This document shows, one piece after another, positions 1-5,226 of a stretch of 15,255 nt of DNA. Origin of the DNA: Planctomycetales bacterium (GTDB lineage: Bacteria > Planctomycetota > Phycisphaerae > SM23-33); the NCBI GenBank assembly GCA_030642005.1, contig DAOWOP010000048.1, positions 1 through 15,255 of the forward strand, in the 5' to 3' direction. The notes below the pieces were generated by a model that was given only the letters and a program-made list of their open reading frames with translations, did not search any database and had not been told where the DNA came from. Numbering within the stretch: position 1 is the first letter of the stretch; the number at the start of each line of letters is the position of its first letter. The position numbers and the translations under genes were made by a program.

Positions 1-95
1 AACGCTCCTGCGTCAATCGCACCTCTGCTCCGGCTTGCTTTTGCTTGCCGACCTGAAAAGAATCGCCTACATTCTTCCAGGATAAGGGCGCGAGA

Positions 96-566
96 ATGGA
101 CGATGAAAAATTCATGGCTGCGGCCATAGACGCTGCGACAGAAGGCGTCGAAGCCGGGCAGACGCCCTTCGGAGCCTGCATCGTCCGCGACGGCGAAATC
201 ATCACCGCCGCACACAACGCCGTCTGGAGCGACACCGACATCACCGCACACGCCGAAGTCCAGGCCATCAGGGCCGCCTGCCGGAAACTGAACACAATCG
301 ACCTGACCGGCTGCGTGATTTACTCCACCTGCGAACCTTGCCCGATGTGCTTCGCAGCCTGTCACTGGGCGAAGATTTCAAAAATCGTATTCGGCGCGAG
401 GATCGCCGACGCCGAAAAAGCCGGTTTCAGCGAACTGGCTATCTCCAACGAACAGATGAAAACGCTAGGCCGAAGCGGCGTCAAAATCGCCGGCGACTTC
501 CTCCGCAACGAATGTATCAAACTCTTCGAAACATGGGTCGGGCGCGGGGATAATCGGCCTTATTAG
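96..566 (+). CDS. Zinc-dependent nucleoside/guanine deaminase (CMP/dCMP deaminase fold)
   Basis: A 156-residue cytidine-deaminase-fold enzyme expected to deaminate a purine or pyrimidine base or nucleoside in the cytoplasm with a single zinc ion. The zinc-binding and catalytic residues are all visible: H52-A-E54 (zinc ligand and proton-shuttle Glu) and P81-C82-P-M-C85 (two Cys ligands). The N-terminal TPFGACIV segment, the HAEVQAIRAAC block and the later KAGF segment resemble GuaD-type guanine deaminases more than TadA tRNA deaminases. The length is normal for the family. The ATG at 96 is preceded by a purine-rich AGGATAAGGG site. It stands alone: a hairpin terminator follows and the next gene belongs to an insertion sequence. 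The family is secure; the substrate (guanine, cytosine or another base) is not. Confidence 0.9.
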   Translation: MDDEKFMAAAIDAATEGVEAGQTPFGACIVRDGEIITAAHNAVWSDTDITAHAEVQAIRAACRKLNTIDLTGCVIYSTCEPCPMCFAACHWAKISKIVFGARIADAEKAGFSELAISNEQMKTLGRSGVKIAGDFLRNECIKLFETWVGRGDNRPY

Positions 567-602
567 CAGGACAACACGGGTTATATCTCCGACCTCATCA
601 AG

Positions 603-655
603 CCCAAGCCGACGGATTGCTATCCGTCGGCTTTGGGTTGAATGGACGTTTTTCA
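603..655 (+). terminator. Hairpin terminator after the deaminase gene
   Basis: A near-perfect stem pairs 603-617 with 622-637 (core AGCCGACGGAT / ATCCGTCGGCT, four-base loop TGCT, one bulged base). A short T run (about 650-654) lies several bases further on. The stem is strong but the T tract is displaced, so it may be an imperfect intrinsic terminator or a 3'-end stabilising hairpin. Confidence 0.55.
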
Positions 656-700
656 ACGCTCAACCACGATCTACCCACTCAAATGGGACGCACCCGCAGG

Positions 701-810
701 CAGGGAAAGATTCGGAAAGATACGAAACAATTGGGAACAATACGGAACGATTCGGAAAGGTTCGGAAAGATTCGGAACGATTCGGAACGAATGGGAAAGT
801 TTAGGAAAGT
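701..810. repeat. Tandem array of a 10-bp unit, about 11 copies
   Basis: Eleven consecutive decamers follow the pattern TTCGGAAAGA, with variants such as TTCGGAACGA, TACGGAACGA and ATGGGAAAGT, in perfect 10-bp register with no insertion or deletion. The unit is not a multiple of three and no believable protein crosses it. The period equals about one helical turn, so the short A runs fall on one face of the helix. Confidence 0.9.
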
Positions 811-923
811 TTTAAAAACACGTAAATCCTTTACTGGCAACTACTTACGTATTTTACCCCCGAAAAACACCCTGTTTTTGAGTTCGCCGCCTTGCCTATC
901 TTGCCTAAACTCTACGGCTTGCC

Positions 924-983
924 ATTGTGGATTGCGGATTGTGGATTTCTTTTCCAAGTCCCTAATCCCAAGTCCCTAGTCCC
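924..983. repeat. Two short 7-bp tandem arrays
   Basis: Positions 924-944 hold three copies of ATTGTGG/ATTGCGG. Positions 956-983 hold four copies of the 7-mer family AAGTCCC / TAATCCC / AAGTCCC / TAGTCCC. Both are in exact 7-bp register. The TAGTCCC family reappears at 1069-1089, just before the insertion sequence. Confidence 0.8.
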
Positions 984-991
984 TATCTTCT

Positions 992-1055
992 GGTTGACTG
1001 GTTGATTGGTAAATCGGTGAATCGGTGAATCAGTGAATCGGTTGATCGGTTCTGC
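992..1055. repeat. Tandem array of an 8-bp unit, about 8 copies
   Basis: Consecutive octamers GGTTGACT, GGTTGATT, GGTAAATC, GGTGAATC, GGTGAATC, AGTGAATC, GGTTGATC and a degenerate GGTTCTGC run without a break. No gene is visible anywhere in 567-1087. Apart from these arrays, that stretch holds only small AT-rich hairpins, for example AAAAACA/TGTTTTT at 863-879. Confidence 0.85.
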
Positions 1056-1068
1056 TCTTTCCGTTTTT

Positions 1069-1087
1069 CCCTAGTCCCTAGAACCTA
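1069..1087. repeat. CTAG-containing 7-bp array at the IS insertion point
   Basis: CCCTAGT, CCCTAGA and ACCTAGT run through 1069-1089, its last two bases lying inside the element. On the far side of the insertion sequence, TAGTAATC repeats from 2311. Joining the flanks gives a continuous CTAG-rich array into which the element inserted. Confidence 0.7.
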
Positions 1088-1169
1088 GTAGTTCATTTTA
1101 CCAATAATGTCGGGTGATGCTTCTTGCCGATAGAGGTGATAGAACCTCAAATTCGGTAAGGAGACCGGC

Positions 1170-1625
1170 ATGAAGAAGTACATCGTAGAATTGACAACCA
1201 AAGAACGTTCCCAGTTGGATGCGTTATCCAAGAATCCCAAAGTGTCGGCTCAACGCCGTCGGCATGCCGATATTTTCTTGGCGGTCGACCAAGGGCCGGA
1301 CGGTCCTTGCCTGAAGGACTCCGAGGTGGCCGAGGCGTTTCGATGTTGGCCTCGGACCGTCGAACGGCTTCGCAGGCGATGCGTGGAAGAAGGCTTGGAG
1401 TCTTGTTTGGAGCACGGCAACCATGGAGCGGTTCGGGGCAAGACATTCGACGGAGCGGCCGAGGCCCACCTGATTGCCTTGGGGTGCTCCAAGCCACCGG
1501 AAGGCCGGATTCGTTGGACGCTACAATTATTGTCCGATCGCGTCGTCGAGTTGGAGATCGTTGCCTCGTGCAGCGCCCCGACGGTCTACCGGACGCTCAA
1601 AAAAACGAACTTAAGCCTCACCTGA
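1170..1625 (+). CDS. IS630 OrfA: unshifted product, DNA-binding half of the transposase
   Basis: Without frameshifting, ribosomes starting at 1170 stop at TGA 1623-1625 and make a 151-residue protein. It contains the helix-turn-helix regions (around residues 20-85 and 110-145) but no DDE residues. Such truncated products of split IS genes can bind the element ends and repress transposition; that role is inferred here. The SD AAGGAGA sits about seven bases before the ATG. Confidence 0.6.
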   Translation: MKKYIVELTTKERSQLDALSKNPKVSAQRRRHADIFLAVDQGPDGPCLKDSEVAEAFRCWPRTVERLRRRCVEEGLESCLEHGNHGAVRGKTFDGAAEAHLIALGCSKPPEGRIRWTLQLLSDRVVELEIVASCSAPTVYRTLKKTNLSLT

Positions 1626-2305
1626 AGAAGTACTGGTGCATCCCGCCGGATACGAATGCCGAGTTTGTCGCGGCGATGGAAGACGTTTTAGACGTGTACC
1701 AACGGCCTTTTGATCCGCTTCGCCCACTGGTGACTCTCGACGAAGCGTCCAAGCAATTGATCGGCGAGACTCGCCCATCGATTCCGTTGGCCCCAGGTCA
1801 AGTTCGTTGTGTCGATGCCGAATATCGCCGCAACGGGACCGCCAGCGTGTTTATGATCAACGCACCATTGGAAGGCAAGCGGCATGTTCGTGTTCGAGAA
1901 CATCGGAAGCGGGAAGATTTCGCCGAAGTGATTCGGGAGTTGTGCGATGAATTGTATCCGCACGCAAAGACGATCTTGCTGGTGATGGACAATCTCAACA
2001 CACACAAGATCGCCAGCCTGTATCAGACCTTCGAGCCGGAGATGGCCCGACGATTGGCGAGAAAGCTGGAGATTCATTACACGCCAAAGCATGGCAGCTG
2101 GTTGAATATGGCCGAGATCGAATTGAGCGTCATGAGCCGCCAGTGTATGAATACTTACTTCGAAACCCAAGAGCAACTCACCGCCGCCATTGCCGAGTGG
2201 GAACGCTTGCGAAATGAGATACAAACAGGAATCGACTGGCAGTTCACTACCGCCCGGGCCCGAACCAAACTGAAAAGACTTTACCCGGTATTATTGGTGA
2301 AATGA
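1170..2305 (+). CDS. IS630-family transposase, full length by -1 frameshift
   Basis: Translation from ATG 1170 (SD AAGGAGA) with a -1 shift at the A7 run (1599-1605) gives a 378-residue protein, a normal IS630 size. The N-terminal part (to residue 145) carries helix-turn-helix segments for binding the ends. The C-terminal part, in the other frame, carries the DDE catalytic core: D191 in LVTLDEAS, D274 in LLVMDNLNTHK, and the final acidic residue E316 in GSWLNMAEIE. The second frame is open far upstream of the shift but has no credible start of its own, and the HTH part joins smoothly at the A run. The protein cuts and joins the element at TA sites. The split could also be a fixed frameshift mutation, but the slippery run argues for programmed slippage. 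Confidence 0.85.
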
Positions 2306-2310
2306 AGTAC

Positions 2311-2334
2311 TAGTAATCTAGTAATCTAGAAATT
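2311..2334. repeat. 8-bp repeat abutting the right end of the IS
   Basis: TAGTAATC, TAGTAATC and TAGAAATT run in exact 8-bp register directly after the right inverted repeat. They are the continuation of the CTAG-rich target array. Confidence 0.65.
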
Positions 2335-2349
2335 TTTTATTAAAAGGGG

Positions 2350-2378
2350 TTGATAAATTTCGTTCCCACGTATATACT
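2350..2378 (+). promoter_or_regulatory. Sigma70-type promoter for the PEP-CTERM genes
   Basis: TTGATA (2350-2355) and TATACT (2373-2378) are separated by exactly 17 bases, each matching the sigma70 consensus at five of six positions. Transcription would start near 2385 and run through the 17-bp repeats to the PEP-CTERM gene at 2698, giving a leader of about 310 nt. It lies outside the insertion sequence. Confidence 0.6.
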
Positions 2379-2416
2379 TAAGGGTAATCTGCGGAGTGTT
2401 TTTCGTAGGTTGAGAG

Positions 2417-2501
2417 TCCCTCGTAAGTCAGTATCCCTCGTTGAGCGATGTCCCTCGTAGAGCAGTATCCCTCGCGGTTCGGTATCCCTCGTAGTGCTCG
2501 A
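2417..2501 (+). repeat. Five tandem 17-bp repeats with a fixed TCCCTCGT core
   Basis: The octamer TCCCTCGT (TCCCTCGC in copy four) begins at 2417, 2434, 2451, 2468 and 2485, exactly 17 bases apart. The nine bases between cores vary, but several end in CAGTA or GGTA. A degenerate sixth copy (TTTTTCGT) starts at 2399. No coding sense is evident because 17 is not a multiple of three. Confidence 0.9.
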
Positions 2502-2697
2502 GCTTCAGATTTGGCGGTCCGCACAGGGCGGCCTACGTATCAACTGATTGGATGGTGTGATGGATTCGAGGGTGAATCAAAAGCGAGGAAGGAGGGAATA
2601 CATGAATGCGCTCGGCCCATGATGTTTCGTCGAAGAAGTGAGGTGTTTGTGAAGTTATTTTGAATCGGCTCATTGGCTCATTCGAAGGAGGAAGCAA
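2502..2697 (+). other. Leader region of the PEP-CTERM operon, no clear gene
   Basis: This stretch holds a perfect GATTC/GAATC hairpin (2563-2578) with loop GAGGGT. It also has a strong SD-like AAGGAGGGA (2589-2597) followed by a six-codon reading frame (ATG 2602 to TGA 2620-2622), and a tandem GGCTCATT pair (2667-2682). The last part supplies the SD AAGGAGG (2685-2691) of the next gene. No longer convincing protein is visible. Confidence 0.4.
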
Positions 2698-3369
2698 ATG
2701 TATAAGCTCAACGTTATTTTGGCTTTTTGTGTATTGTTTTTCGTCGGCGGGGTCGCCTCGGCGGATATCTTGATTAACAACTCGTCGATGGATTTCCAGT
2801 TGGACCCGGACCCGGATTTCGACAACGACTACAGCGATGTCCGGTTCACCGAGACCACGCCCCCATATCTCCAGCAGGACGGCAGCGACGCGAACTACTG
2901 GTATTTCCGAGGTCGGCAGGAGTACAGCCCGTCCTGGCAGCCTGGCGGGACCGGTACGACGTGGTTCCAGAAGACCGGAAATGAAGAATTTCTGGAGATG
3001 GACAAGGTAATCGCCAACAGCACCACCGAGGCGTTCACCGGCTACACCATCACTCTGCGGGTAGCGACGCTCAAGGACGGCTCACTGGACATCGACGGGG
3101 TGGGCTACACGATGGACATGGATGTAACTCTCGATTACTACGGCAATTACATAACCAGGATTTCGATCGTATTCGACAATCCCCTTCAGGTCGGCGAGTC
3201 ATTCGACTTGAGTTACACGTTGGACATCGGCGGCATCATCCCGCCCCCGCCCCCGGATGGCGGGTTCGGCGACGAAGGCGGGCCGGAGACGCCCGAACCG
3301 GCGACGCTGGCCGTTCTGATGACGGGGTCGTTCATGCTCATCATCCGCAGGCGACGCCTGCGCAGGTGA
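2698..3369 (+). CDS. PEP-CTERM sorting-signal protein, exported, function unknown
   Basis: A 223-residue exported protein. The N-terminus is a signal peptide with a hydrophobic core, probably cut after VASA near residue 22. The C-terminus (196-223) is a textbook PEP-CTERM tail: PETPEPATL, a hydrophobic helix, then a run of Arg. Such tails are known to direct proteins to exosortase-type processing and surface or matrix delivery. The middle is rich in Asp, Thr, Tyr and Gly, looks beta-rich, and matches no domain I recognise; a proline run (IIPPPPPDGG) links it to the tail. The start is fixed by AAGGAGG six bases before ATG 2698. It is followed 21 bp later by a second PEP-CTERM gene, so the two are probably co-transcribed from the promoter at 2350. 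Confidence 0.85.
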   Translation: MYKLNVILAFCVLFFVGGVASADILINNSSMDFQLDPDPDFDNDYSDVRFTETTPPYLQQDGSDANYWYFRGRQEYSPSWQPGGTGTTWFQKTGNEEFLEMDKVIANSTTEAFTGYTITLRVATLKDGSLDIDGVGYTMDMDVTLDYYGNYITRISIVFDNPLQVGESFDLSYTLDIGGIIPPPPPDGGFGDEGGPETPEPATLAVLMTGSFMLIIRRRRLRR

Positions 3370-3390
3370 AAACGACAGGAGGGAAATCTA

Positions 3391-3987
3391 ATGAGTAAGC
3401 GAATGATCGTAATCGCCGTCGCTGTATTGTCTCTTGCAATCTGCGACGGCGCGAACGGCGAAGTGATTAATTTCTTTGCTCCGTCGGCCCCTTCAGGCCC
3501 ATCAATGCCGGGGGCGCCTTCTCCGACAGACACCCTCGCCATCCTGAACTCCGCCGGTTCCATGGCCTATGACGGCAACGGCGACGGGTGGGCCGACGCA
3601 GCGCCGAGCAGAGACTGCAACCCGATGGGTTATCTCGTCATGCACCCTTCCAGCCGGTGGCAGAATGTCTATCTGTGCTTCCATGACTGGGGTCCGGGAC
3701 AGGCGCCGTTCTGGATCGGCGGTGGCGGCGGCGGTGGCGGCAGCGGTGCAGGCGGCGGGATGCGGCCCCAGCCGTGGGATTTCAATGGCTTCGACTCGCT
3801 GTTCGATTACGAGTTCGGCTTCTCGGAGAACCCCGATCCCGGAAACCCCGGCGACTTCGGCGTCGGAGAAGGCGGCGTGGTACCCGAACCATGTTCGCTG
3901 GCGCTGCTGATCCTGGGCGCCGCCGGATTGATTCTGCGGCGAACGACGGTTACCGGTTACTGGGCTGTGCGGGACTTGAACCACTGA
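3391..3987 (+). CDS. PEP-CTERM sorting-signal protein with Gly-rich linker and calcium-type loop
   Basis: A 198-residue exported protein with an N-terminal signal peptide (hydrophobic stretch about 5-18, probable cleavage near ANG, residue 23). It has a Pro/Ser-rich segment, a DGNGDGWAD loop at 61-69 resembling dockerin/EF-hand calcium loops, a Gly run at about 110-123, and a PEP-CTERM tail starting VVPEPCSLALL (163 on). Unlike a normal tail, the Arg cluster (RRT) is followed by a further dozen residues ending WAVRDLNH, encoded by DNA that looks unrelated. The SD AGGAGGGA lies six bases before ATG 3391. It shares an operon with the preceding PEP-CTERM gene. Its biochemical role is unknown; a surface or extracellular-matrix part is likely. 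Confidence 0.8.
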   Translation: MSKRMIVIAVAVLSLAICDGANGEVINFFAPSAPSGPSMPGAPSPTDTLAILNSAGSMAYDGNGDGWADAAPSRDCNPMGYLVMHPSSRWQNVYLCFHDWGPGQAPFWIGGGGGGGGSGAGGGMRPQPWDFNGFDSLFDYEFGFSENPDPGNPGDFGVGEGGVVPEPCSLALLILGAAGLILRRTTVTGYWAVRDLNH

Positions 3988-3993
3988 TCCCGC
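3969..3993. other. Hairpin at the 3' end of the second PEP-CTERM gene
   Basis: GCGGGA (3969-3974) pairs with TCCCGC (3988-3993) around a 13-base loop, spanning the stop codon. On the minus strand the loop reads GGTTCAAGTCC, like a tRNA T-loop, but no tRNA body can be folded around it. Confidence 0.4.
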
Positions 3994-4067
3994 TTGTGTG
4001 ATTTCTGATATATTTCAGGACGTTCGCCCAATGCTCCTTGACATACGCGTGAAGTCCTTCGTAAATG

Positions 4068-4088
4068 CCCGGTGCAGGCGGGTTTTTT
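4068..4088 (+). terminator. Weak intrinsic terminator
   Basis: CCCG (4068-4071) and CGGG (4079-4082) form a short GC stem followed directly by six T (4083-4088). It lies downstream of the PEP-CTERM pair, just before a stronger terminator. Confidence 0.4.
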
Positions 4089-4097
4089 GAGAGCATA

Positions 4098-4134
4098 CCC
4101 GACCTTTCGCTTCGCTCAAGGTCGGGCGTTTTTT
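4098..4134 (+). terminator. Forward intrinsic terminator of the PEP-CTERM operon
   Basis: A perfect 9-bp stem, CCCGACCTT (4098-4106) with AAGGTCGGG (4118-4126), has an 11-base loop TCGCTTCGCTC and is followed by CG and six T. It should end transcripts from 2385 onward. Confidence 0.8.
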
Positions 4135-4170
4135 AAAAAAACCCGGAGATGAGCGAAGCGAATCTCCGGG
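4135..4170 (-). terminator. Reverse-strand intrinsic terminator sharing the same loop
   Basis: CCCGGAGAT (4142-4150) pairs perfectly with ATCTCCGGG (4162-4170), preceded by seven A (4135-4141). Read on the minus strand, the stem is followed by seven T. The minus-strand loop is TCGCTTCGCTC, identical to the forward terminator's loop. No minus-strand gene is visible to its right, so it may block antisense transcription. Confidence 0.7.
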
Positions 4171-4265
4171 AACCATGCGAATCTCGCCGGAAAAATCAGT
4201 CACACACCGAAGTAGCAGGCTTACCGGAAAAAAACTGGCACTGGTGCAGTAAATGTTTGTAACCT

Positions 4266-4760
4266 GTGTCGTTCGTAATCCAAAAGCACAGGTTAAGACC
4301 TCTGAATGCGACCTGCCTGCCGACAGGCGGGTATGTTGCGGTAAGGAAAATAACAACGAAACGCATCAAGGACTATTTCGGGCAAGACGCGCTGGCGGCG
4401 CACCTGGGCATAGAACTGCTGGACGTTTCACCGGGTAAAGCAGTGGCCCGCATGCAACTGCGGGATCACCATTTGAACAGCCTCGGCACAGTGCACGGCG
4501 GTGCGATTTTCGCCCTGGCGGACTTCGCCTTCGCCGCCGCTTCCAATTCCCACGGCACCGTGGCTGTGGCTCTTAACGCAACGATATCTTTTGTGAAGGC
4601 TGCGAGTACCGGCGTGCTTACAGCCGAGGCAGCGGAAATCTCCGTGAGCAGGAAGATAGGCACCTACACCGTCAACGTTACCGATGAGTCGGGACAGATT
4701 GTGGCTGTTTTCCAGGGAATGGCGTACCGAAAGGGCAAGCCCATTGCCGCCGACGATTAG
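4266..4760 (+). CDS. PaaI-family hotdog-fold acyl-CoA thioesterase
   Basis: A hotdog-fold thioesterase of the PaaI type that would hydrolyse an acyl- or aryl-acyl-CoA to free acid and CoA in the cytoplasm. Numbered from GTG 4266, it shows N71, the H77-G-G motif (GTVHGGAIFALAD) and D86, the usual catalytic surroundings, followed by the family's beta strands to residue 155. PaaI relatives act on (hydroxy)phenylacetyl-CoA, which fits the phenylacetate-CoA ligases further on. The start is uncertain. Homology begins only near residue 36, and the sequence before it spans two inverted repeats (4261-4294 and 4312-4331). The best SD (AAGGA 4343-4347) faces an in-frame ATA at 4350 rather than ATG, GTG or TTG. 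A true protein of about 137 residues from a rare start is possible. Confidence 0.8.
   Translation: MSFVIQKHRLRPLNATCLPTGGYVAVRKITTKRIKDYFGQDALAAHLGIELLDVSPGKAVARMQLRDHHLNSLGTVHGGAIFALADFAFAAASNSHGTVAVALNATISFVKAASTGVLTAEAAEISVSRKIGTYTVNVTDESGQIVAVFQGMAYRKGKPIAADD
4312..4331. repeat. Palindromic hairpin element CCTGCCTG/CAGGCGGG
   Basis: CCTGCCTG pairs with CAGGCGGG around a CCGA loop, with one G-T wobble. It lies at the doubtful 5' end of the thioesterase gene, close to a perfect AACCTGTG/CACAGGTT inverted repeat (4261-4268 and 4287-4294). It resembles a dispersed palindromic repeat rather than coding sequence. Confidence 0.5.
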
Positions 4761-4841
4761 CGCGACAACGCGGCTTGTCGTTCAGCGTCGTTGCCCCTTT
4801 CTCGCCGCGTGAATCCACCAGTTGATATGTCGGAAGACTTT

Positions 4842-4890
4842 TTCGCCGGCAGCGTGCCGGTCAGGCGAAGAATTTTTCTAATTTTATTTT
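4842..4890 (+). terminator. Intrinsic terminator after the thioesterase gene
   Basis: TTCGCC (4842-4847) pairs with GGCGAA (4864-4869), enclosing GGCA/TGCC. The hairpin is followed by AATTTTTCTAATTTTATTTTTT. The remainder of 4891-5009 holds no gene; a TTGTACAA palindrome at 4922-4929 is the only notable site. Confidence 0.7.
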
Positions 4891-5009
4891 TTGGCAATCG
4901 CCGAAGATATTGTTAGCGTATTTGTACAATTCGATCGGCGTCTTTGTCGGGAATGTCAATCTCAGTAGCGTCATAGAAACCCGCTTACTGGAATAAAGGA
5001 CTTCAGCCC

Positions 5010-5180
5010 ATGTTAGGCATTGATGATTTCTACGTGTTGCTGGCATATCTTCTCTGTCTGCTCAGCGCCGTTCTGTGTGTAATCTACGGCCTGGTCACCT
5101 GGAACCGCGGCGAAGAGGCGGTCCAGGAAGAAGACGTCCGCTGGGTAGAAGGAGAGAAGAAGGTCGAAGAGGAACTCTAG
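5010..5180 (+). CDS. Symporter small accessory protein (56 aa, one membrane helix)
   Basis: A 56-residue membrane protein beginning MLGIDDFYVLLAYLL. One transmembrane helix (about residues 8-30, ending GLVTWN) is followed by a short charged tail rich in Glu and Lys. This pattern matches the family known as symporter small accessory protein, found just upstream of sodium:solute symporters, where it is presumed to assemble with the transporter. It lies 76 bp before the symporter ATG, with a strong hairpin between them. ATG 5010 is preceded by AAAGGA (4995-5000). Family recognition is from the characteristic LGIDD...LAYxLC...CVIYG pattern and position. What the small protein does to the transporter is not established. 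Confidence 0.8.
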   Translation: MLGIDDFYVLLAYLLCLLSAVLCVIYGLVTWNRGEEAVQEEDVRWVEGEKKVEEEL

Positions 5181-5182
5181 CC

Positions 5183-5226
5183 GTCTTTGCTGCCGGCCGG
5201 GTATCCGGCATGTGAACTGCAAAGAC
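5183..5226 (+). promoter_or_regulatory. Intercistronic hairpin between accessory protein and symporter
   Basis: GTCTTTGC (5183-5190) pairs perfectly with GCAAAGAC (5219-5226), and inside it TGCCGG (5191-5196) pairs with CCGGCA (5205-5210), with an 8-base asymmetric bulge. It has no T tract, so it is more likely an RNA stability or translation-balance element than a terminator. It ends 17 bases before the symporter SD. Confidence 0.6.

Larger units (their letters stand above)
1088..2310 (+). mobile_element. IS630-family insertion sequence, apparently complete
   Basis: A 1223-bp element bounded by 28-bp terminal inverted repeats. The left repeat (1088-1115) and the reverse complement of the right repeat (2283-2310) match at 24 of 28 positions and share the block ACCAATAAT. 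The element is flanked by TA on both sides (1086-1087 and 2311-2312), and the outer bases complete a CTAG target (C1085, G2313). IS630-family elements are known to target TA, and IS630 itself targets CTAG, with TA duplicated. It carries one transposase split over two frames. The transposase stop codon (2303-2305) lies inside the right inverted repeat. Confidence 0.9.

Noticed and set aside
863..879. Terminator AAAAACA/TGTTTTT
   Set aside because: The stem is almost all A-T pairs and no gene ends upstream, so it would be too weak to terminate.
617..979. 120-codon protein across the tandem repeats
   Set aside because: It merely translates the 10-bp array (repeating Ile-Arg-Asn-Asp-Ser patterns) and has no SD or recognisable domain.
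2417..2501. CRISPR array
   Set aside because: The conserved core is only 8 bases with 9-base gaps, far too short for repeats and spacers, and no cas gene is present.
2448..2663. 71-codon protein starting inside the 17-bp repeats
   Set aside because: It begins in the repeat array with no SD, its composition is unlike a protein family, and the repeat period breaks the reading frame. Only its last 14 codons have any start context.
3961..3993. Minus-strand tRNA gene
   Set aside because: Only a T-loop-like GGTTCAAGTCC is seen; the T stem does not pair correctly, and no anticodon arm or acceptor partner can be found.
4236..4250. Sigma54-type promoter TGGCAC...GCA upstream of the thioesterase
   Set aside because: The GG and GC pairs are 9 bases apart, not 12 as in the consensus.
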